From contig JBAJFE010000060.1 in assembly GCA_037903355.1 (NCBI GenBank), positions 1,612,001 to 1,676,000 on the forward strand: 64,000 nucleotides of DNA, read 5' to 3'. Below the pieces are notes generated by a model. It searched no databases. It saw only the letters and a program-made list of their open reading frames with translations, and was not told the DNA's origin. Position numbers and translations under genes: made by a program. Shown piece after piece: positions 1-11,175 of the stretch; within the stretch, counting starts at the first letter, position 1; each line of letters opens with the position of its first letter. The stretch comes from Trichuris trichiura (taxonomy: Eukaryota > Nematoda > Enoplea > Trichinellida > Trichuridae).

Positions 1-2202
1 GTTGGTGAGAAGGTCTGCTCAACGAAAGTGTGACTGAGAGAAAAAAAAGTATGCTCTTCTTCCTGAGTCGTTGCACCGATTATCCGCGACTGGCTAACCG
101 TTGTGTCCATCGGTGGACGGTGGCAGTTGCTGTATCGTCTCATCGGACGGTGTTGTACTTTGAGGTGTAGTGTGTACTGTTGTTTCGGTCGCCGTATAAC
201 CGGAAGGTCCCTAAAAAAAACTTTTTTTTATATATACATGCTTTTTTTAAAGCAATGGCTGACTTTAACACTAAAGGTTGCTTAAAGGTAGTTGCAATGT
301 TTTTAAAACAAATAATTGATAGCATTGTGCATAATCTAAGTTGGACGAAAGGAAATAAGTTGTAGGGAAAGGTCGGCGCCACTTTGATGCGGTTGTCGAA
401 CACACGTTATCTTGCTAATTTGGGCTAAGGCTTAGGACCAATGATTAGAACTTTGTCGCATCTACGTAGTGTGGCCACTTGTTTGAACAGTAGCGCCCGA
501 AGGAGTTTAACCTGTCGCTTTTTATGATAAAGTACAAAGGGCCACAGGCCGTGGTCGTCGGCGCTTGGCGATAAAAACGAAAAAGCCTACACATTGCTTG
601 GTCGGTCGCCGATGGTCGGCATGATTTACGGTGCGCGCTGATCAAACATCCTCCTCCTTTGTTTGGACATATTAGCGATAAAGCCGAGCTAAAATAAAGA
701 ATCACCCCTCAACTGCCAAAAAAATTGACTTCTTCCGCGGTCTAACCAATCAACGCAACGTCATGTCGTAAAGAAAAAAAGTGCCTTCGAAATATCAAAA
801 AAAGAGAGAACTACCCAAAGCGTAGGACAACCGTTAAAAAGGCTGAAGCAAAGTTGTCAAAGAGCAAAAACGCTTATTTACGACCGACCCTTTTTCATTT
901 TAAGGGCTGTGGTTACAATAGTGACAAAAAGTGGGACCACTTTGCCGCCATTGCTAAAAGATTGCTTCTTTCGACGCAATGGAGCTGGCAACGATAACAC
1001 CGTTCGATGTAATGCTTACTTGAAGTGTATTTTCCGTAGTTAGGCCAAACGTGACTTAGGCGCGTCACGTTTGCTTACAAACTGTACAGCGAAGGTACCT
1101 TAAGGAAAAAGAGTCAAAACACCAATCTTACTTCTTCGGGAAACGAAGCTGACACAACTGAGTAGCTAGAAATCATTTCCGGGCATTTTCGGCTTTAGTT
1201 TATTTTTCAATACGTCCTAATGGCCACCAAGCGTACAAATGCTCCTTTGAAATACATTGAAATCGTAGGTGACATATTCAGTATGTTGTACTCTCTCAAG
1301 GTTAGACGCGACGTAGTTAAGTCGCGATTTCGAACAATGGGGAGGACACCTGGTGCTTTTTGATGGGCAAAAAATAAACGACGCATCAATGGTGAAAAGA
1401 TAGACATAGTCGAGCTTAGCAGTACGCGACGGACGCGTATTTATCTCTGATCTTAAATTTGACGCCCCAATATTGAATAGGCGGCAAGATGGTATACCTC
1501 TCTATTCGTCCTGAATATAATAGACAGTATTTTTTTTGTTTTTCATATTATGCACGTCATTGAAGTGAATCTGTAAAAGTCAGCATGACTATCGTCAAGT
1601 CAATGTGACCTCGTGCTGCCAAGTGACTATTGTCAGCTGAAAAAGAGAGAGAGAGAGAGAGAGGATAGCCGTGGGCGTACAAAGCTTAGGCTTTGCATCT
1701 CGTCTGGATGACGAACGACCGACAGGCGAACGTGCGCCTTGCGACGACCAATCTGGTTTGCCTATGGTGTGACCGCAGCCCTGGTGACACACACTGCTTT
1801 GGAAGCGTAGAAGCGTTAAGGGCGCGACCTACGCGTTTGTCATTCCAACGCCGTACGGGCAGGCACAAATACACAAGACATGACCGACTATGATACTGTT
1901 CGTTTCTCTGTCGCCTATATGTTTCTCAATTTGACCTTACAACTTTAAGAGGGCGTAAGGCGTTGGGTACTTTTTTCTTGCTCTGCCTCTCTCTCTCTCC
2001 CTTTGGGGCTCCGCGGAAAGCAGCGCGCATTATTTGCATTTCCATAGGGACCATATGCGCTCATTCGTTTAACAGCATCAGCCTTCTTTTGTTGGCCAGT
2101 TGGTCGAAGAGAACAGATGGTTCGCAATAGGGACCTACCGCAGTGCGCCCTCCAACGTTGATTAGCTACTGTTTGCACGGAGCGCTTGTTAAGTTCACTT
2201 AC
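1..2202. other. No gene recognised
   Basis: No reading frame in this stretch resembles a known family or shows a convincing exon with good splice flanks. It holds a GA dinucleotide tract near 1644-1663. Part of it may be 3' sequence of the core-binding factor beta gene that ends nearby on the minus strand: the reading frame of that gene's fourth exon stays open to a stop at 1945. Confidence 0.5.
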
Positions 2203-2894
2203 CGGAGGACCGGCGGCACCATCGCCACCACCACCGCCATCACCGGCCGATGACGACGATTCGTAGACCAGTAGAGAGCTAGTAGCCGCTGTAGCTGTTG
2301 TACAATGTATGCCAGCTTCAAGATCCAAACGCTGACGTTCCAACTCGGCATGTATGGAATCGAATTCGAGAACGCCGGTTCCTCGAAGCGTTATCCGATC
2401 GATCCAACCTCGAAGTCGAACGCACACGCCGTTAAGGATCATGTGAGCGCAGACAAAGACCTTTAAAAAAAGGAAAAGAATCAACAAAAAAAATTCAAAT
2501 CACGCAATTTATGCTTTCTACCTTCACCGGGTCGGATTCGGTGTTCAACGAGTCGGCAGCTAATGACGGGTCGTCTCCTCCGCTAATGTCCAATTCAAGA
2601 TTAAGTCCGGCCGGTAGGAATGCCTGGAAAAATGAAGAAAAACTAACGTTTTCCATAATTGGGTGATCATTTCTGACCACATTCAAATGACGATCGAAGC
2701 AGTCTCGTAGAAATTGTCTTCGCCGCTCCTCCTCGTTGCCGCATAGCAGACCAGTGTATACAATCTGAAAAGCAATAATGGAATTGAATTAAAAGGCTGA
2801 CAGGGGATGTGTACACCTCGGTAGGACGACTGACGGAGACGAATAGTTCGTCCGTTTCGAATTTGCTTTTTTGGTCGGCTACAACTCTGGGCAT
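2203..2894 (-). CDS. CBFB: Core-binding factor beta (CBF-beta) homologue
   Basis: CBF-beta is the non-DNA-binding partner of RUNX transcription factors; it stabilises the Runt domain on DNA. Four minus-strand exons are seen: 2817-2894, 2681-2764, 2522-2623 and 2203-2460. The protein opens with MPRVVADQKSKFE, matching the family start MPRVVPDQRSKFE, and continues with EIVYTG, AFLPAGLNLEL and the signature MILNGVCVRLRGWID followed by GVLEFD. These cover the whole Runt-binding core in about 174 residues. Exon junctions are in phase; intron 1 runs GTGTAC to TTTTCAG, and exon 4 is followed by a perfect GTAAGT donor. The C-terminal exon was not found: either splicing continues from 2203, or the frame reads on into a Gly/Ser tail to a stop at 1945. 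The frame is also open for 100 codons upstream of the chosen start, but the family start argues for position 2894. Confidence 0.92.
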
Positions 2895-3194
2895 TGCTCG
2901 TAAAATGGCAACGAGCCCCCAGAGGTTGATCACTGCCTGTACGAATTGTTGTCCGTCTACACAAATGGATGATGGTGATGATGATGATGATGACGATGAG
3001 TTGTTGTTGATAGCTAGCAGCAGCGGCGGCAGTTCGCAAAGCGTCTCCGCACCGCCGTTTCGCTCTGGATGCAATGCAAGCGCCTTGTCATGACGGTATG
3101 TTCCGATTCGGTTGGCCAATCGGTTGGTTGCAGCGCCGTCTATTTGTAGATAAATGGACACGTAGCGAGGGCGAACCGAACAGAAGAAGTTCAA

Positions 3195-6100
3195 CGTTTG
3201 ACCACCAACAATGTGGCGATGCTCCTCCTTAAAGGCGTACAGACAACTTTAGCCAAGAAGAAGCCATCGGAAGTCGCGTCACAATCAAAGGAGACAGCCA
3301 GCTGTCCGTTAGCGTACATAGGCGAAGAAATAATGGAAAACATACCGTGTCAAAAATATGCCACCGGATGAATTAGTGTTGCTCCAAATTTGTCGCACCA
3401 ATGAATGACATACGTATGTCCGGCGTATATCATCAAAACAAGCCGCCCAAAACGCGCGCCCAGTCAATCTCTCTTTCTCAACAACAACACAGTGGACAAC
3501 GATGTTGTTCGCGATGACGACTGCACACAGAGAGAGAGAGAGAGAGGGTTAGTTGAGGTGTGTTGTTGAACAACTTTGTTCGGTCAACAGATGGCTAAAC
3601 GTTCTGTTCTGTCCATCCTTTGACGGCGGGGTGACGTTGTAGGCTCGGCGGGGGGGGGGAGTCCTCTCGCGTTCAAGCAAGGCAACGAAGAGAATTGTGG
3701 TTGCAAAATGATGCTTATTTTGGGTAACGGTTAGTGTGTCGCCTTTTATTGACAAATCGTGACAGCCGTTTGCCGCCTGCGGGTTGTATCGCAAATGTAC
3801 CGCCCGTTTCTTGTCCGCCTATATTGACCACCATCATCATCATCACCGCCGCCAAAGATGACTTGTGGCCAAGGGCGGCAGCGGGTAGGGCGTCAAAAAT
3901 TGGTATTGGCAGTTTTGTTCCGTCTAGAAATTGGGGAATTTGAAATATGTCTTGAAAAAACGTTATCTCTACTCGACGTAGAACCTGACGGCGGAAAAAT
4001 TAAAAAAAAAGAGCTGCCGACCGGAGCGGTCGGACCCACTTTACCAGCGAAGACGACCGACGACGAAGACAACAACGATGGTGACGACTTTTGTGACCTG
4101 TTTGGACGACGAGCTGCAAACGTTTGACCCGTCGTAGTCGCAGTCGTCCATGCACTGCTCTCACCGCCGGGTAACAACCTGTTTGCTTTTTTTAGTCTTT
4201 TCTGTAAAAAATTGTCAGCCCATTACTTGCTACCAGCGGCGACGGCCCCCTCGCCAACTCTGCAACCTGCCTGCAAGGTCGCCCTTCTACTTAGGCATCC
4301 GTAAACCTTTTGCTACATACTTTATGGACTCCGCCGTCATATATATATATATATGTTGGACTTAAGAAGGCAAAGCTGTTTGTCACGCAGCAAAGCTCTG
4401 TTAGGTTAACCCGCGGAGCAAACAAGTTGAAGAAAGGTTACACCTCGTGTTCAAAGCGCGCGTCCGTTGCTTGAGTCAACAGCGAGGTCAGCGATGTCCG
4501 GTGTTTTTGCCTCAAATAGTTGTTTGTCGCCAACAAGTCGCCGCCTTTTGAAATTGGCCGCGCCAATGCCAATGTAGGTCGTCGTCGTTGTCGGCCGACT
4601 ACGCATTGCAGAGGATGTGCGCGTCGAACGAGTGGCGCCTTTACTGTTAGCCAGTAAATGATAATCAAGTTGCAATATCGTCCCAAGCTACCGTAAATCT
4701 AATTTAAACCCCTCTGCGCGCCCTGATGTTTCCATATGCAAATTTATCCTGCTTATATATTTTACCTTAGTTGTTTTTGACTCTAGCTCACCTATTAGTG
4801 CATAGGTTATTTCATTAAGCATTGAAGATAGGCAAATTAGCCAAAAATGGAATACCGGACAAGCTTTGCAACGCGAGCAGGCGAGTGCGAAGGGTATTGT
4901 TGGCCAGCTTTGAAAATCAAAAGAGTTGAGGGAGGGACCTTCGAAGAATTTTGGAGTTCACTGCGCTGCTCCGCTCCGGGTTCATGCCCACTTTGATGAT
5001 AAATGTAGTTGTTGTCAGTTGTAGACGCAGTCTGGCCGGCCTTGAAACCTTGCATCGCAAAGGCATTTGGCGTCGGTCTATTTTTGCCCTCCAAACCAAG
5101 TCTTTGGCCGGGGATGCGTCGTCCAGTTTGAGAATGTTGTTGCCTTCAACGGATTGCGAAAATTGTCGCCGCCAAATTATTGATCTTGGAAAATCCGGTC
5201 GAAAGGCGCGCGCGCGCGCACTCAAGGTGTAACCTTGATCTTTGTCGTTTCGTCTCAAAGCCAAAGCCCGTAAAAGGATGATGGTTTATGTTTACTCAAT
5301 GTCGCCTTGATGAGAACGTGCCGAACGATTTTAGCTACGTGCCGGAACGAAAGTAGGATGTCGCCTTGTCCCGTATGCGGCATCACTCGATTGTCACTTC
5401 GACAATACGAAATGACGTTGAAAACCAGAAAACATATTTTTCAATTGTACCTTCAAGCGCTTAACTGCATTTTTTTGAGCTCATCCGAAGCATTTTCTCT
5501 GTTAATTATGCTAATTTATATAAACTGGGTTGGGAAGTTAGATTTCGTTAGTTTGAGCGCCTTCGAAGAAGTAACAATGATTTGATTAGGTCCCGCAAGC
5601 TCTACTATGAAAGCTTGTAAAGTTTTCGAAGCTTGTCTCGCTCAACTCAGTCGCTTTGAGAAGCTTTTCTTCAAAGGTCAGACATTGAGAGAACCTGTTG
5701 CTAATCGGACAGTGAGAAGTCGCTTTGTCAAAAAGTTTTTGTTTACCGTTGGCCAATAATGGGAAGAATAGTCAAACTTGCTTGTTGCTGTTAATTGTCA
5801 ACTTTTGGTGCGCGCGCGCGCGAGCGACCGGTTGGTTGGTGGTGGTACGACAATGGGAACTCTCTGACGAACAAAAAGAAGGCACACGCGCGCGCGGGCT
5901 CTTCCGATGTATTGTTGTGCTACTACTACGGCTGCTGGCGGGATTGTAACGGGTCGAATAAAAAATTATTTCTCTGATTTGGTCGATCATACGACCGACT
6001 GACCTAGTGACGCGCGCGCACAAATGTCGATCGCTTCGTGTCAATGGACTTGAAAATAACTGTCGGAATTTGCCAACAACAACGGCCAACGTATTGTGTA

Positions 6101-7454
6101 CCATTCACCATGCCGTTCCCGCTTAAAGAGCGTATAAATCAATCATGAACTAAGCCATTTCCAAACTGGTATATTGTGCTGTATTCACACATCTTCGTCC
6201 TACCGCAAGCGTATGTTATCCATTTAAATACTTTACTATGATAAACAATAGAAGCTGCAGTCCATATTAGGCCAAAAACAATGTGGCATACAAAGCTGGC
6301 ATTACATGGGCCCCATAAAAAAGTAGTACAATAAAACGCCGGCTATATAAACTATATTAGAACGAAGATGTATCGTTTTGCCTTTATCTTTTGCGTATTC
6401 CCTAAAACTCGTCCCAAGTATACAAGCATTGATTACTACTACAGCAACAGAGCCGCAACAATAATATAAGCAAACATATTTTTAAAAATCTTCATTTCTT
6501 CCGAGCATTATCGGGTACTGCTTACGTAACAGGTATCGGTTTGCCTTGTTCAATTTAAGCTGCTTATTTTGAGATGAATTAGGGACAAAATCCCGAATAA
6601 GTCGAAATTCCATCGTAAACTTCGGCCTTGCCGCAGTTATGCATTGGCATCTTTTCTAGATAAGCACTGTCTTTGAGCAAAGGCCTTACTGTACTGGTTA
6701 TGTTTTATAGATCAATCAAGGCCAAACTTTACAGAGTATTTTTGACCTATTCGGGATTCGGACTTTTCGGGATTCTGACTGCCACTGTTTCGAGATGAAC
6801 TCAGCCTGTCGATGTCGTCAGCATTGTTGTATTAATTGCGTAAGGAAACCTGTTCGTCTTCGTCGGTATTGACCGGAAGTTCAGTTGTGCTTGTTTGAAG
6901 AAAAAGTTTGTTTCGCGAATTTGTTCAAACGCTCCATGCACTTCATTGAGTCTCAACCTGCTACTTCCATATTGGCGGTAATCGTTCAGGGTTGTCGCGC
7001 CGAAGCCTTAACTTATACTCAGTTATAGATTCCCTTATAAATTTGCGCTACCGCCGCACTTTCTCCGTAGCGAACGTCCAAAGCCTTTTCCGCTTACTAT
7101 TTCTGCCTTAAGGATTTCTCTCGAAGCGTTTGCGTCTTTAAACGCTTTTGCGAGTTGCTAAAAATAATGCAATTTTCCAATAAGGTTTGGAACAAGTACG
7201 AATATGCAAATCTGACTGCCCTCGTTCTCAACAGCGATAAGTGCTGCAAAAAATAGTGGTATGAAAATTTACATGATAAAGTTTACCGTTAAGACGTGAT
7301 AGAACAGACGGTTTTTTGATGCCCGTATGCTAATTTTATTTGTACCTAATGTTAAGGTCAAACGAGTGCCAGATTTGCGCTAACGAAATGTTGGGACATG
7401 AGCGTCAACGGTTAAGATAACGTTAAGACTTGTAGTAAGAAGTGTAAGCAGTGT
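3195..7454. other. Intergenic, no gene recognised
   Basis: Only low-complexity open frames are seen. The stretch contains a GA tract (about 3528-3547), a short poly-G run near 3650 and alternating CG runs near 5207-5220, 5811-5822 and 5888-5897. No conserved protein motif and no RNA gene was recognised on either strand. Confidence 0.5.
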
Positions 7455-8087
7455 TTATTCGGACTCCTCTTCCGATTCCTCTTCTGATTCAGGCTCCGGT
7501 TCATCGCAGAATGCACATCGTTCGAATAGACTGGTGCTTCTAGGGTGTAGGACATAAGAGAAGTAAAGGTCGATGCCTTGTTCAGCGGTGATTTCTTTCA
7601 GTGGACTTCTGACGAATGAGCTCTCGTCTAAGGCTGACGCCCCCGCGTCTTGTATTAAATCTATTGGCGCGTCTTTAACTTGTAACCAATTGACTTGAAA
7701 ACGGAACATCAAACCTGATTCGTCATCGCTCATTTCCGACGTTACAATTGCACCTTGGCTTAAAAGCTCCATAACGCCACACATATAATCCGTCCCTTCA
7801 ATATATACAAATAGCATAACAGTACCCCCAGGCATGAATCGACCGAACGCGTCATTGAGCATCAAGGCGGCTGTTTGCTCTATGTCCAGAAAACCTTCAA
7901 CTATTGACTGGTAAAGCCTCCATTCGTCGTTGCTTTGCATTACGATGAACCTGTAAACGGCAGCTAAAGGATCCCGTTGTTCCGAAGGCGATTCGCGTTT
8001 CCTCGGCGGTCCATTTGCTCTGCGCCCACCTCTGATCATAGAAGTTAAATTTCGCCATGGTCTTGTCGCTGCCATATCTCCTCGCAT
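7455..8087 (-). CDS. Divergent YTH-domain-like protein, aromatic cage apparently lost
   Basis: A single-exon frame of 210 residues. Residues 45-145 align without gaps over long blocks to YTH domains, the RNA readers of N6-methyladenosine. YRFIVMQSN matches the first strand (FFLIKSNN in YTHDC1), the spacing from G65 to AF80-81 equals that of YTHDC1, TVMLFVYIEG...CGVMEL matches the central strands, and FRFQVNWLQVKDAP matches FKIDWICRRELP. IDLY near residue 172 also recalls YTHDC1. The first cage tryptophan (W377 of YTHDC1) is leucine here (L67), and no tryptophan lies where the second should be (residues 111-127). The tail is a Glu/Ser acidic run (SEEESEEESE). An in-frame stop lies two codons before the ATG, and a CTTCTAG acceptor-like signal ends three bases before it. 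Binding of methylated RNA is therefore doubtful; the family call is inferred from memory of the alignment. Confidence 0.62.
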   Translation of the reverse strand: MRGDMAATRPWRNLTSMIRGGRRANGPPRKRESPSEQRDPLAAVYRFIVMQSNDEWRLYQSIVEGFLDIEQTAALMLNDAFGRFMPGGTVMLFVYIEGTDYMCGVMELLSQGAIVTSEMSDDESGLMFRFQVNWLQVKDAPIDLIQDAGASALDESSFVRSPLKEITAEQGIDLYFSYVLHPRSTSLFERCAFCDEPEPESEEESEEESE

Positions 8088-8829
8088 TAACTAGAAGGAG
8101 ACGCAACGAAACGTACCGCCAAATATGGTCGAGCTTTATTGGAGACGACTAACAGCCCAAAAGCCGCTCACAATTCAACACAGCATCCGCTATTACGTTG
8201 AAGACTAATAATTGTGCAGAATTCACAACGCCAATCGCGCGAGAACGCTTTCGTAACGAAACATAAATTTAAACTCCCCATACTATTGATGCTCAGGTTC
8301 AAATGTAAGCAAAAGAAGTTTCATCGTCATTTTTTCTTTAAAATCGTAAGTTAACAAGATATTAGCAAAACAAATTGTTCCCTATCTAAGTAAACATTAG
8401 ATGTAAGACTGTGCGGTACAATCATAGAAACCAATAGAGGTTTAGTTGGTCTTCCAAGCTTAATTGTCTATTGAAACTCTTGAACATTTTTTAACCTTTC
8501 CGGCGCTCATAGACTTTTCCACGGAACGTTCAGCGGCACTGCCTGCGCTTAAGCAGAATGCAATTGTTCGTAATCTGCGGCCGAAATTAAGCGATACGCA
8601 ACGTCTAAAATTTTTTTCAACAGTATTCACTTTCTTGCCAACTAAGCAGACATAATCGACTAGCAAAAGTTACATAAATTCCTTCAAGATAATTAAGATC
8701 ATTGCTAAATACCGTACGACTTTAACTTGCGCATTCTTAAGTAAGTACTCTGTCTTTCTGTTTGCGGTTGTGTCGCGTTCGGAGGTTGTTGCGTGTGTAC
8801 ACAGTTGAAGTATTAATTGTGTAAAGCAG

Positions 8830-9193
8830 ACCGACGACGCGCCAACTGGACCGTGCGTTGAAAGCGCTGCAGGACAGTAAGTGCTTCCCAAATGAATAAA
8901 ACTTCTTTTCTTAAGTTCTGTCTTTCAGCTTCGGCAAAGATACCAACAGCGACCCTTCGGTCCCGTTGGTGTCAAAGTGCCGCGATGCTGTCGTGGTCAA
9001 TGTTCTTATTGACCAACGTGGCATCGAGAAGACGGCACTGTTCGCTGACGAAACGACAATGGTTAAAGTCATGAAGAACTCGGTTTTTCCTCTTCATGGA
9101 CGAAGAATAAAATATTTACAAGGCACGAAAGAAGGCGAAACCGTCCAAAGTTGTATAAAGACAGTGAATACGGGCGGTGAGCGAAGACTTTGA
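8830..9193 (+). CDS. Possible two-exon 3' end of an unknown gene
   Basis: Two open segments joined by a good short intron: the upstream piece ends in QLDRALKALQD before a GTAAGT donor at about 8875, and the downstream piece starts after CTTTCAG at 8929 with FGKDTNSDPSVPL and runs to a stop at 9193. The joined frame has protein-like composition (SKCRDAVVVNVLIDQRG) but no family was recognised, and no start or earlier exon was found. It may equally be a gene relic. Confidence 0.3.
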
Positions 9194-9524
9194 AAACGCG
9201 AAGATAACAGAGCAAAGAATGTTAGAGAAGAAAACAGTCGTTTTAATTTTGCTACTCTCTTGTCGGTGGTACGATTCGAACAAATAAAATTCGTAGGTTT
9301 CGATACGAGAGCGCATTTATTCATGGCAGCGATGTTATGCTAACGTTGAAGGCGAGTCGTGTGTTCTTGTCTCGAAAGTTGAACTCGTGCTCAGTATTTG
9401 TAAACTCATATCTAATTACTAAGCTTGATTTTTAAAAGAGAAAAGGAATGAACAATTCCGCATCCATTAAGAACTTATGGTTCCCTTTTCCAGGAACGTT
9501 CAAGCCTGCTACCGTGGTTTATGG

Positions 9525-9878
9525 AATGCAGGTTCCATTTTGCAAAGATGCTCGTCATTCTGTTCCGCTTTTATGTCCTGGTACGCTGGCGAGGCTGTAA
9601 TACCCTAGCCTATGCCTAAGCGAAAATTTAATCCTTAGGTTTGGGCTTTAGCTTATGAAAACGGGGAACAGGAAAGCGGCAAACCTGCAGTAAAATGACG
9701 ATGGGTTACGGTAAGGATTAGCTGCCGACTTTCCCGCTCTTCCTTAGTTATGATTATGTCAGCGTATAGTCATAATGTTCAGGCTTAGGCAAAAATGGCA
9801 GTGCAAAATAATAGTCATCGTGCTTGCCAGTGAAGGGAAAAGGAGCAGTCACCATTTCTCTGGAAAGGAACCTGCATT
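9525..9878. repeat. Dispersed repeat bounded by a 12-bp inverted motif
   Basis: AATGCAGGTTCC at 9525-9536 is the exact reverse complement of GGAACCTGCATT at 9867-9878. The interior carries CCTAAG/GGCTTAGG-type blocks also present in the repeats near 30.9 and 38.2 kb, where the GAACCTGCATTCC motif recurs (31047-31060, 38376-38389). It is probably one more, more degraded, member of the same non-coding family. Confidence 0.45.
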
Positions 9879-11175
9879 TTATAGGCTACGGTAGTTTGTT
9901 TGCATACCTGCCTAGAATAAGATATAAAAGTTAAGTTTTGCGCCTCAGCTATTAAGAAATGACCGTGGAAAAATGAGAATTGTGAAAGGTTTTCTTTTTC
10001 ATTCGTGCAGTGCTGATGTGGTGAATTTATTAAGCTCAATAGCGTTGCTTCCTACTCTGACCTGCCAATACAGATATTCAAGCGGTTTATTGTGCGCCGA
10101 ACAGTGTTTTGTGTAGTGGTGAAACGATATTATATCGTAGCAACAGTACGATCAAAGCGTACGCACATGTACAGCGTAAAACGATATGTCGATGCGCTGC
10201 GCTCATTGTGATCAATTGGCGGCGAAACGATATTGGGTGAATGGCGTTGGCAGGATGGTCCGCGAAGGAATACTAATGCTCAAGATATCTTAAATACTGC
10301 ATCCAGCAGGAATAGAACAGAGCAGATAATTCATACATTGAAGCAACAGCGTGCTGAGAAGTTTGCTACATCAGGTACAACGAAGGTATGTTGAACAGAG
10401 CGGTCTCTCAAGCGGGGGATGGCAGTATATGCTATGGTTTTGAAGATATTGGTCAGCGATCCCGCTGCTGTGGAAAAACTAACTATGTACGTCATGCGGA
10501 CGCAAGGGCGCCTTGAAGAACTGTGCAGTTTGAGGAGGGAAATTGGAGAAAATATGCAAGCAATTTTTGGCAGGAAAAATAGCAACAAGTAGAAGAACTG
10601 ATACACATGGAAAAGAAGGAGCCCTGACAGTCTATGTCGTTTTCATACTTTTCGAATAAATGCAATTCATTGCTCACCTTTTGCAAACGCTTTCGCTCAC
10701 CGCGGGGAAGAAGCAGTTCTTAGGGTCGGGATGGGGCAGCTAATGATTTACATATCTTTACTTATTTGACAAATCGTGAATGGCCGCGAGGAGGCGTCAA
10801 AATTGAACAAATGCACCTGACCATCATGTGGTGTACGGTAGCAACGCCAAAGCCGCCGGCAAAGGCGCACTGAAACAAGCGGAGCCCGCCGCCAAATCGG
10901 TGCCAAAGAAAGCTAGCGGACAAGTCGGCGGCGATGGGACTTCGAATGAAAGCTGAATTAAGCTGACATTTGCGTCTGCGTGTACGAGACGGAGAAAGAG
11001 AATGAGAAGAAGAAGAACATCATCGGACCAATATGGACACAAAAGCGTAGAAAAAGCAAGCCGACTGCAATAAGCGCTGCGCCGATCCACAGGTGGAGAC
11101 TAGAGAACGGCCATTCAAAAAAAAGGATAAAAGAAACAATATTTGATCAGTGGATAAATGCCCATTAAGCATATA
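9879..11175. other. Intergenic, no gene recognised
   Basis: Downstream of the formin stop codon. Short open frames only. A Lys/Ala-rich plus-strand frame near 10830-10945 looks protein-like but has no start, splice signals or family resemblance that would support it. Confidence 0.4.

Noticed and set aside
1641..1664. GA dinucleotide tracts here and at 3528, 15953, 16543, 28507 and 28931
   Set aside because: Ordinary microsatellites; no array structure or spacers that would suggest anything more.
4837..5264. A 115-residue minus-strand frame
   Set aside because: Arg/Leu-rich chance frame next to a CG repeat; no motif and no splice support.
10828..10945. Lys/Ala-rich plus-strand frame (KAAGKGALKQAEPAAK)
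   Set aside because: Protein-like composition but no start, no acceptor of quality and no recognised family.
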